A DNA stretch of 11,754 nucleotides from Cellvibrio sp. GTDB lineage: Bacteria; Pseudomonadota; Gammaproteobacteria; Pseudomonadales; Cellvibrionaceae. Numbering within the stretch: position 1 is the stretch's first letter; each line of letters opens with the position of its first letter. Made by a program: the position numbers and the translations under genes. This document shows positions 6,219-11,754 of this stretch, in pieces. The stretch is from the NCBI GenBank assembly GCA_003524365.1, contig DQHS01000109.1, positions 3,739-15,492 of the forward strand. The letters run 5' to 3'. The notes beneath the pieces are model-generated. The model did no database searches and was not told the DNA's origin. It was given only the letters and a program-made list of their open reading frames with translations.

Positions 6219-6240
6219 GGCCTAAAGCGTGCTTTAGGCC
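6219..6240. repeat. 10-bp perfect palindrome overlapping a stop codon
   Basis: GGCCTAAAGC (6219-6228) and GCTTTAGGCC (6231-6240) form a perfect 10-bp inverted repeat with a 2-base spacer. It contains the TAA stop of the minus-strand small gene (6236-6234) and lies 5 bp from the terminator stem. As RNA it would form a second hairpin just ahead of the terminator for minus-strand transcripts. As DNA it could extrude or bind a dimeric protein. Confidence 0.75.
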
Positions 6241-6458
6241 GCGCGGTACTGCTTAAGCATATCCGACACTTTCGGCTCGGACGCTTGAATAAAGTCGATA
6301 AATTCCCCAACGCCAGTTTCAGCGTCGTCGCGGCTATCAAACGGACCTATATCCACGCCTTCACGGGTGGTGTAGTACCAGTAGCCATCTTTTTGTAAGT
6401 AGCGACCATGGCGTGAAGGTACTGAACCTTGTTCGCCCATTCTGTTTGATGTAGCCAT
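6234..6458 (-). CDS. Small DUF6316-like protein
   Basis: This is a 74-residue soluble protein without signal peptide or membrane segment. The centre (about residues 19-55) has the pattern RYLQKDGYWYYTTREG followed by GPFDSRDDAE and an aromatic/hydrophobic helix GEFIDFIQ. I associate this pattern with the DUF6316 family of short gammaproteobacterial proteins; that match is from memory. The fold suggested is a short beta sheet with one helix, and no function is known to me. The start is well supported: ATG at 6458 with GAGGGG about 5 bases upstream. It has its own apparent -10 box (TATAAT, 6531-6526 on the minus strand) and ends in the bidirectional terminator, so it is a single-gene unit between hisF and the envelope block. 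The first 18 residues and the C-terminal KVSDMLKQYRAA are likely variable. Confidence 0.8.
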   Translation of the reverse strand: MATSNRMGEQGSVPSRHGRYLQKDGYWYYTTREGVDIGPFDSRDDAETGVGEFIDFIQASEPKVSDMLKQYRAA

Positions 6459-6500
6459 ATAAGCCCCTCGCTCTTGTTCCTGAAAATCGAATCCTTCATG

Positions 6501-6531
6501 GGTTGATCAAATATCAACCTCGCTGATTATA
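6501..6531 (-). promoter_or_regulatory. Candidate promoter with hairpin at the transcript start
   Basis: On the minus strand TATAAT (6531-6526) has no recognisable -35 at normal spacing. Its expected start point, about 6519, coincides with a 7-bp inverted repeat, GGTTGAT (6519-6513) and ATCAACC (6507-6501), with a 5-base loop. The small DUF6316-like gene begins 42 bp downstream of the hairpin. The hairpin could be a 5'-end mRNA stabiliser or an operator. This comes from pattern alone. Confidence 0.35.
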
Positions 6532-6611
6532 GACATCATTGATAAATGCCGGCTAGATTTAGTTGGTCTTGCAAAGCCCACCATTAATAACCAAAAGTTT
6601 GCTTTTTAAAA

Positions 6612-7481
6612 TTAATGCGCCACTTTTAAGGACTTTAAGACTAAATCAAGAGAAAATGGATCAATCGGCACCCAAACCTGCGGCCACAAATTGATCGGAG
6701 GCGCTATGCAGGCATTCGATTGCTGTATCGCACTGCTGGGCGCCATCAGCTGTGAAGCTTTGACCAATTGCACATCATATTGTTCCAGCAGCGGTTGCAG
6801 CCGCTCTAATTCGGCGAGCGTTTCCGGGTAGGGGTGGCCGATGGCGATTGCTGAGCCACGTTGTCGGGCAAGTTTGAGCGCGCGTATCAGCTGGTATTTG
6901 ATCTTGCTGCTGCTTCGCTCGTCATCCAGAAACACATCGCGTCTGCGGCTAGGCAGTTGGATTTTTTCGGCCATGATTAACGCCTGAGTCTGGGCACTGG
7001 TGCGACTATCAACAAAATACAATTGCCGGTTTTTTAACTCTTCCATCAACCAGCGCATAGGTTCCACTTGCTCAGTCAGCAGGCTGCCCATATGGTTGTT
7101 GACACCTTTGATGTGCGGAACGTTAGCGATGTTTTGGCGCAAGACCGCGAGAAATTCAGCACGCTGCATCCCGCTTATCAAGCCGCCGCGCCCCAAAGGG
7201 TAATTGTGGCGATTACTCATAGGCGCATGCAGCATGATTTCTTTACCGCGTCGATGGGCGCGCTCAGCCAGTTCAATTCCGTGGGGAGTAAAGGGAAGAA
7301 CAGCGAGGGTAAAATCACCGCTTAAATCGACAGTGCGCTTGCCGAGCGCAAGGTTGTAACCAATATCATCGATGATGACAGCAAGGTGACCCTGAGCAAA
7401 TATAGGATGGCTGAGTGAGAGCGTTGCCAAAAACAGGAAGGCTGCACCTAAAGCAAAGCGATTAGCAATTAGCTTCAGCAC
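6612..7481 (-). CDS. yibQ: Divergent polysaccharide deacetylase family protein (YibQ type)
   Basis: This is a predicted exported protein of the divergent polysaccharide deacetylase family (Pfam PF04748, DUF610), with a NodB-like barrel. The in vivo substrate is not established. The N terminus is a signal peptide with cleavage likely near IFA-QG at residue 29. Core motifs are AVIIDDIGYN (Asp38, Asp39), MLHAPM (His85), GVNNHMGS (Asn128, Asn129, His130, Ser133), FVDSRTS (Asp158), FLDDE (Asp186, Asp187) and AIGHPYPET (His216). All metal or catalytic candidates of the family are therefore kept. After about residue 245 there is a 40-residue Pro/Trp/Leu-containing tail that seems extra. The start is GTG at 7481, 6 bases after the ctpA stop, so it is probably translated by coupling. 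I see no convincing terminator after it. In E. coli yibQ also follows envC, which supports a cell-envelope role. Confidence 0.9.
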   Translation of the reverse strand: MLKLIANRFALGAAFLFLATLSLSHPIFAQGHLAVIIDDIGYNLALGKRTVDLSGDFTLAVLPFTPHGIELAERAHRRGKEIMLHAPMSNRHNYPLGRGGLISGMQRAEFLAVLRQNIANVPHIKGVNNHMGSLLTEQVEPMRWLMEELKNRQLYFVDSRTSAQTQALIMAEKIQLPSRRRDVFLDDERSSSKIKYQLIRALKLARQRGSAIAIGHPYPETLAELERLQPLLEQYDVQLVKASQLMAPSSAIQQSNACIAPPINLWPQVWVPIDPFSLDLVLKSLKVAH

Positions 7482-7487
7482 GCGAAT

Positions 7488-8912
7488 TTATTCGTGGTCG
7501 CCTTCGGCGGGGATTTCAGGTTGGACAACTATATCTGCTGCTATCGGCGCCGCTCCAGTCTGAGCGGCGGCGAGCGGCGAGCGCTGAATAAAAATATGCA
7601 ACCCTTTGAGCAAGTTCAGCGCTTCGTGTAACTGGTTATCTTCTTTGAGCAATTCCGCACTGCTGATGCGATTATTGGCGCGTTCTTTACTGGTACTTTC
7701 CTTCCCGCCCTTGCTATTACCAAGATGGCGGGCGAGGTCGGCTTCAGTAGTAGCTAAGCCTTTCTGAATAGCCGAAATTTCCACGCGCTCGACATCGACA
7801 TCCGGCTGAATACCCTGCGCCTGAATCGAGCGTCCGTTGGGGGTGTAATAAAGCGCGGTGGTGAGCTTGATGGCGCGGTCGTTACTGATCGGAATCACCG
7901 ATTGCACCGAGCCTTTGCCGAAACTGCGGGTGCCCATAATGACGGCGCGCTTGTGATCCTGCAGGGCACCCGCGACGATTTCCGAAGCCGAAGCAGAGCC
8001 GTCATTGATCAGCACTACCAGCGGTAGATTATTAGTGATATCGCCCGCTTCAGCGTTATAGCCGATATTGCTGTTATCGAGGCGACCCTGGGTGTAAACC
8101 ACTTGCCCGCCATCCAGAAAGGCATCAGCCACTTCGACTGAAGCTTGCAACACACCACCAGGATTGTTGCGCAAATCGAGAATGATGCCTTTTGTATCGG
8201 GATTTTTCTTTAATCGCTCGCGCAGTTTTTTGGCGACCTCTTTGCCGGTATCCAGTTGGAACTGGGCGACGCGGATGTAGAAATAATCTTGCTCCAGAAT
8301 ACGCGTACGCACACTTTGCACTTTGATGATGTCGCGTACTAAATTGAAATCGAGCGGTTGATCAACGCCTTCGCGCATCACGGTAATTTTGATCGGGCTG
8401 TTTTTCGAGCCACGCATCAAGTTGACTGCTTTATTTAAATCCATTCCTTTCACGGGGCTATCGTCGATGCGAATTACGACATCGCCTGACAAGATTCCCG
8501 CGCGTGCGGACGGACTGTCATCAATCGGTGTGACCACTTTGATAAAACCTTCGTCGAGACTTACTTCCAGACCGATACCACCAAATTCACCGGAAGTGCT
8601 GGCCTGTAAATCGGTGAAAGCTTCTTTATCGAGATAGGCCGAGTGTGGGTCGAGTTCGGAGATCATACCTTTGATGGCATATTCAAGCAGCTTGGCATCA
8701 TCAATTTCATCGACATAGCCGTTGCGCACATGGTCGTAAACGCGGGTAAAGGTGCGCAGCTCTTCGAGCGGCAGCAAGCCTGCATCGGGGGTCGTGATCT
8801 TGTCGTCTGCGATACAAATAGTCGACAACACAAGGCTGAGCAATGCGCCCATAGCACAGTGCGTGGCGACAACGTTGGCGTTAAACCGAAATGTAAAAGC
8901 AGCGCGAAACAT
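7488..8912 (-). CDS. ctpA: Carboxy-terminal processing protease (S41 family)
   Basis: This is a periplasmic serine protease with a Ser-Lys dyad that degrades or trims envelope proteins. In Pseudomonas the CtpA homologue degrades peptidoglycan hydrolases. With ATG 8912 the protein is 474 residues. It has a signal peptide ending near ICIA at residue 34, and a short helical region with LDPHSAYLD at about 87-95. A PDZ domain spans about 108-190 (GGIGLEVS, AGILSGDVV). The S41 core runs from about 197 to 375, with LDLRNNPGG, the nucleophile Ser308 in GSASASEI, Lys333 in SFGKGSVQ and Gln337. A polar C-terminal region (about 395-474) ends in a Pro/Ala-rich tail. The ATG has GGAG 5 bases upstream; an in-frame TTG at 8966 would add 18 residues without a good ribosome site. 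It lies between envC and yibQ, and the yibQ start is 6 bases from its stop. Confidence 0.96.
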   Translation of the reverse strand: MFRAAFTFRFNANVVATHCAMGALLSLVLSTICIADDKITTPDAGLLPLEELRTFTRVYDHVRNGYVDEIDDAKLLEYAIKGMISELDPHSAYLDKEAFTDLQASTSGEFGGIGLEVSLDEGFIKVVTPIDDSPSARAGILSGDVVIRIDDSPVKGMDLNKAVNLMRGSKNSPIKITVMREGVDQPLDFNLVRDIIKVQSVRTRILEQDYFYIRVAQFQLDTGKEVAKKLRERLKKNPDTKGIILDLRNNPGGVLQASVEVADAFLDGGQVVYTQGRLDNSNIGYNAEAGDITNNLPLVVLINDGSASASEIVAGALQDHKRAVIMGTRSFGKGSVQSVIPISNDRAIKLTTALYYTPNGRSIQAQGIQPDVDVERVEISAIQKGLATTEADLARHLGNSKGGKESTSKERANNRISSAELLKEDNQLHEALNLLKGLHIFIQRSPLAAAQTGAAPIAADIVVQPEIPAEGDHE

Positions 8913-8914
8913 AA

Positions 8915-8928
8915 GGTCTCCGAAGACC
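8915..8928 (-). promoter_or_regulatory. ctpA Shine-Dalgarno inside a small hairpin
   Basis: The minus-strand sequence GGTCT-TCGG-AGACC (8928 to 8915) is a perfect 5-bp inverted repeat with a 4-base loop. The ribosome-binding GGAG (8921-8918) spans the loop and 3' arm, 5 bases from the ctpA ATG at 8912. It confirms the ATG start and could mask the ribosome site. Confidence 0.5.
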
Positions 8929-8973
8929 GGAACAGCTGAGAAATAAAGGATTGCCCTGGGTCGCAAAAACGAC

Positions 8974-9002
8974 GGCTTAGCGGGCGCACACTAAGCTAAA
9001 CC
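8974..9002 (-). terminator. Possible weak terminator between envC and ctpA
   Basis: On the minus strand GGTTTAGC (9002-8995) pairs with GCTAAGCC (8981-8974) across a 13-base loop. The 8-bp stem has one G-U pair, and TTTTT follows 4 bases later (8969-8965). It sits in the 141-bp gap between the envC stop and the ctpA start and could partly end envC transcription. The pairing is modest, so read-through is likely. Confidence 0.45.
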
Positions 9003-9053
9003 ATAAAAAAATGACAGCCGTTACCAAAAATAATTCCGCCACCGGAAACGGGG

Positions 9054-10235
9054 TCAACCGCGCGCCAACCAGCCGCCCGGATCTATAGGTTTGCCGTTAT
9101 GACGAATTTCAAAATAGAGCCCGGCACCTGCCTGCCCGCCCGAGTTCCCCACATTAGCAATTGCCTCTCCCGCCTGCACTGGTTCACCGGCTTTCTTCAA
9201 CAAATTCTGGTTGTGAGCGTATAGGCTTAGATACCCCTCGCCGTGATCCACAATCACCAGCAAACCGTGGCCGCCAAAATAATCAGCAAACACTACGCGG
9301 CCATGGTGAACCGCAATAACGGAATTGCCCATAGGTGCAGAAATATAAGCACCGCTCCAACTCATCTGCCCTGCAATACGAGCGCTGCCAAAGCGGTGAA
9401 TCATGCTGCCCTGAGTAGGCCAGGGTAAACGGCCTTTGCGCAATGAGAATTTTTCACCACCCTTTGGCAAGGGCACATAACTGGGGGAATTTACCGCACC
9501 AGTAGTAGCAACACGTTTGGTTACGCGCTCCAGCAAGGCTTGCAAGCGGCGGCGATCTTCGCTGAGTTGGTTGAGTTCCTGGCTTTTGTTTTTAAGTTGG
9601 CTGTTCACTTTGGCAAGCGCCTGCTGGCGTTCGCCGTGAATGGTTTTTAATTGCGCGCGCTGGGCATCCAGCTCACCTCGCATAGCGCTTAACTCAAGTG
9701 TTTTTTTTTCTATTTCCGGCGTGAGCGCATCGATGCGGGTGATGGTGTCCAAATAAGTTTGCATTTTATTGCTGTGCGCTTCCATAAAATAACTATGGTA
9801 TTTCATGATGCGCGATAACTGGTCAGGCGACTCCTGATTCAGCAGCACCTTCACTTCACTTTGCTCGCCGAGTTTGTGCGCCGCGCGCATTTGCTCAGCA
9901 ATTTGTGCCTGCTGGTTTTTGCGGGCCTGCTCGAGTTGAGTGCGCTCATCTTTTAATTTATCAAGCTCTTTATTTTGTTCATTGAGCTGTTTATTAATGT
10001 CGCTAGCTTTTTTTTGTAGCTCATTAATTTGCGTTTCGGATTTCTCAAGATTTTTTTGCAAATCCGAGCGTGTGCCTTGCACCTGTTTTAATTCTTTTTG
10101 CAGCGCTTCAATTTCTTTTTGCAGTTTCGCCATCTCGGCTTTTTCATCGGCGTAACTGTGACTTGCCAATGTTAGCGCAACACAAAGTAGGCTATTGAGC
10201 GCGAAAGTTTTAGAGAATGCAAAAGAGCGACGCAT
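9054..10235 (-). CDS. envC: Murein hydrolase activator EnvC (degenerate LytM/M23 domain)
   Basis: This is a periplasmic septal protein. In E. coli, EnvC is recruited by FtsEX and activates the amidases AmiA and AmiB to split the daughter-cell wall. The 393-residue protein starts at ATG 10235 and has a signal peptide cleaved near SYA-DEK (residue 29). A long Lys/Glu/Gln-rich coiled coil covers about residues 31-240, a linker follows, and a LytM domain runs from about 270 to 393. The domain lacks the zinc site. The usual HxGxD is WSGAYI (Trp293, Tyr297) and the HxH of active enzymes is GLY (Gly372, Tyr374), while His341 of the YAH motif remains. This matches EnvC-type activators rather than hydrolases such as NlpD relatives with active sites. 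The frame stays open upstream through the repeat to a TTG at 10346, but that would bury the signal peptide. The gene order gpmI-envC is as in E. coli. Confidence 0.95.
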   Translation of the reverse strand: MRRSFAFSKTFALNSLLCVALTLASHSYADEKAEMAKLQKEIEALQKELKQVQGTRSDLQKNLEKSETQINELQKKASDINKQLNEQNKELDKLKDERTQLEQARKNQQAQIAEQMRAAHKLGEQSEVKVLLNQESPDQLSRIMKYHSYFMEAHSNKMQTYLDTITRIDALTPEIEKKTLELSAMRGELDAQRAQLKTIHGERQQALAKVNSQLKNKSQELNQLSEDRRRLQALLERVTKRVATTGAVNSPSYVPLPKGGEKFSLRKGRLPWPTQGSMIHRFGSARIAGQMSWSGAYISAPMGNSVIAVHHGRVVFADYFGGHGLLVIVDHGEGYLSLYAHNQNLLKKAGEPVQAGEAIANVGNSGGQAGAGLYFEIRHNGKPIDPGGWLARG

Positions 10236-10269
10236 ATTTTTATTTATCTGAAAATGTAAACGTAAATTC

Positions 10270-10355
10270 GTAGGATGGGTGGAGCGCAAGCGATACCCAT
10301 CAACAGGTTTGATCGATAATTCCAGGTGGGTATCGCTACGCTCCACCCACCCTAC
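10270..10355. repeat. REPIN-like inverted pair, family 3, gpmI-envC gap
   Basis: Left arm 10270-10300 begins GTAGGATGGGTGGAGCG and right arm 10326-10355 ends CGCTCCACCCACCCTAC. They are about 30-base inverted repeats with one internal substitution, one short indel difference (CA against T) and a final mismatch, and a 25-base spacer. GTAG heads each arm from the outside. Each arm also folds alone (GGTGGGT with ACCCACC in the right arm). The 86-bp unit fills most of the 131-bp gap. It begins 35 bp upstream of the envC start and lies 12 bp after the gpmI stop. In RNA the two arms would make one long hairpin between gpmI and envC messages. Confidence 0.85.
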
Positions 10356-10366
10356 ACGTACATCAA

Positions 10367-11754
10367 TTAAACAAGGGTAATCAAATTTCTACCGGTCATT
10401 TCCGCTGGTTGTGGAAGGCCCATCAAATGCAACATGGTGGGTGCCACATCAGCGAGTGAACCGCCCGGTGCAATAGTGCCCTTGCGCGCACTGCAAAAAA
10501 TAAACGGTACCGGCAAGGTGGAGTGTTGGGTATTGGGCTGCCCGGTTTCATCGTCGAACATTTCTTCTACGTTGCCGTGGTCGGCGGTAATCAAGGCTTC
10601 ACCACCCACTTTTTCTACCGCTGCCAATACGCGGCCCACACAAATATCTACTGCTTCAACGGCTTTAGTCGCCGCTTCCATAATGCCGGAGTGGCCGACC
10701 ATATCGCAGTTGGCGTAGTTGCAAATGATCGCGTCGTATTTGCCCGACTCAATTGCCTCAACTAATTTGTCGGTCACAATCGGCGCATTCATTTCCGGTT
10801 GTAAATCGTAAGTGGCGACTTGTGGTGATGGAACCAGAATACGGTCTTCACCGGGGTAGACAACTTCATTACCGCTATTAAAAAAGAAAGTTACGTGTGC
10901 GTACTTTTCAGTTTCCGCGATACGCAATTGCGTTTTGCCCAGTTGCGAAATGTAATCACCAAACGAGTTGGTTAAATCTTCCGGCGGAAAGGCGATAGGC
11001 GCGTTGATGCTGGAGGCGTATTCGGTGGTTTGCACAAAGTGTGCGATTTCCGGATTCATCTCGCGTTCAAAACCGGTGAAGTTTTCTTCAATAAGTGCGT
11101 TGGTAATTTCGCGCGCGCGATCAGGGCGGAAATTCATAAAAATTACCGAGTCACCATCATTAATGGTGGCGACCTCTTCGTCTTCTGCACAAATCACAGT
11201 GGCTTTAACAAACTCGTCGTTTTCACCGCGCTCATAAGCCGCTTTCAAACCATCGACCGCAGTGAGTGCATCAAATTCTGCATCGCCGGTGACCATTACA
11301 TCATAAGCGGCCTTTACGCGATCCCACCGGTTGTCGCGGTCGAGAGCAAAGTAGCGGCCGACAATAGTGGCTACGCGACCTGCCCCCAATTCTTTAAAAA
11401 TATCTTGCGCGCGCTGCAACGATTTTTCCGCACTGCGCGGCGCTGTATCGCGGCCATCCAAAAATGCGTGCAAGTAAACTTCTTTTGCACCGCGCTGCAC
11501 TGCCATTCTCATCATTGCATAGATGTGTTCTTCGTGGCTGTGTACACCGCCATCAGAAAGTAGGCCGAGAATATGTACCGCCTTGCCTGAGGCAATAGCG
11601 CCATCAATGGCTTTCACATAAACCGGATTGGTAAAAAAATCACCGTCGCTGATCGCTTTATTGATGCGCGTAAAATTCTGGTAGACGACGCGGCCAGCGC
11701 CGAGCGTCATATGTCCCACTTCGCTGTTACCCATTTGCCCTTCCGGCAAACCCA
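10367..11754 (-). CDS. gpmI: 2,3-bisphosphoglycerate-independent phosphoglycerate mutase (5' end outside window)
   Basis: This cytoplasmic glycolytic and gluconeogenic enzyme interconverts 3- and 2-phosphoglycerate through a phosphoserine intermediate and uses two Mn ions. About 462 residues are present to the stop; by comparison with the usual 510-515, roughly the first 50-55 are missing beyond the window edge. The fragment begins just before GQMGNSEVGH, whose Ser is the catalytic nucleophile. Further family motifs in order are SDGGVHSHEEH, FLDGRDTAP, GRYFALDRDNRWDR, NFRPDRARE, CNYANCDMVGHSG, ADHGNVEEM and NTQHSTLPVPF. These hold the substrate Arg/Asp residues and both metal sites. No internal break is seen. 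It heads the minus-strand block with envC, ctpA and yibQ, but a REPIN-like repeat separates it from envC. Confidence 0.97.
   Translation of the reverse strand, partial: GLPEGQMGNSEVGHMTLGAGRVVYQNFTRINKAISDGDFFTNPVYVKAIDGAIASGKAVHILGLLSDGGVHSHEEHIYAMMRMAVQRGAKEVYLHAFLDGRDTAPRSAEKSLQRAQDIFKELGAGRVATIVGRYFALDRDNRWDRVKAAYDVMVTGDAEFDALTAVDGLKAAYERGENDEFVKATVICAEDEEVATINDGDSVIFMNFRPDRAREITNALIEENFTGFEREMNPEIAHFVQTTEYASSINAPIAFPPEDLTNSFGDYISQLGKTQLRIAETEKYAHVTFFFNSGNEVVYPGEDRILVPSPQVATYDLQPEMNAPIVTDKLVEAIESGKYDAIICNYANCDMVGHSGIMEAATKAVEAVDICVGRVLAAVEKVGGEALITADHGNVEEMFDDETGQPNTQHSTLPVPFIFCSARKGTIAPGGSLADVAPTMLHLMGLPQPAEMTGRNLITLV

Noticed and set aside
10236..10346. 37-residue N-terminal extension of EnvC from TTG 10346
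   Set aside because: It runs through the inverted repeat and would place the signal peptide internally. The ATG at 10235 gives a normal signal peptide.
11030..11563. 177-codon plus-strand open frame opposite gpmI
   Set aside because: It is the shadow of a fully conserved gpmI coding sequence. Its translation has no family resemblance and no ribosome site was found.

Overview
The window looks like chromosomal DNA of a gammaproteobacterium close to Pseudomonas and most likely in the Cellvibrionaceae (a Cellvibrio-like organism). That placement rests on Pseudomonas-like HisB, HisA and HisF sequences, the moderate G+C content, and the local order gpmI-envC-ctpA-yibQ next to hisBHAF. From memory, both blocks occur in pseudomonads. 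No database search could be run, so the genus is an inference.

Layout: (1) 1-414 is the C-terminal end of a sodium/proton-coupled dicarboxylate or acidic amino acid symporter, followed after 20 bp by a complete arylamine N-acetyltransferase gene (435-1199). A bidirectional hairpin terminator (1231-1265) closes this block. (2) 1282-1980 and 2157-2786, both on the minus strand, encode an unrecognised soluble helical protein and a small predicted outer-membrane beta-barrel protein. (3) 3012-6156, plus strand, is a histidine biosynthesis cluster, hisB-hisH-hisA-hisF, closed by a 13-bp perfect-stem terminator. hisB and hisH are almost contiguous. hisH/hisA and hisA/hisF are separated by 170 and 197 bp that consist mostly of palindromic repeats. 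(4) 6234-6458, minus strand, is a small DUF6316-like protein gene. (5) 11754-6612, minus strand, is gpmI (5' end outside the window), envC, ctpA and a yibQ-type divergent polysaccharide deacetylase gene. This is a glycolysis plus cell-envelope/peptidoglycan block.

Functionally, HisH and HisF form imidazole-glycerol-phosphate synthase, fed by the HisA isomerase, and HisB acts on its product. EnvC (a degenerate LytM amidase activator), the CtpA periplasmic protease and the YibQ-like protein are exported cell-wall proteins.

The most interesting structure lies outside the genes. Three sequence-unrelated families of GTAG-headed imperfect palindromes sit in intergenic gaps as inverted pairs: 4288-4441, 5198-5341 and 10270-10355. 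Their form is that of REP/REPIN elements mobilised by RAYT (TnpA-REP) transposases. No RAYT gene lies in the window. Two of the arrays split the his operon, and one ends directly at the hisA ribosome-binding region. No stretch longer than 300 bp lacks a gene. I saw no tRNA, rRNA, CRISPR array, insertion sequence or prophage gene, and no clearly new multi-gene system.
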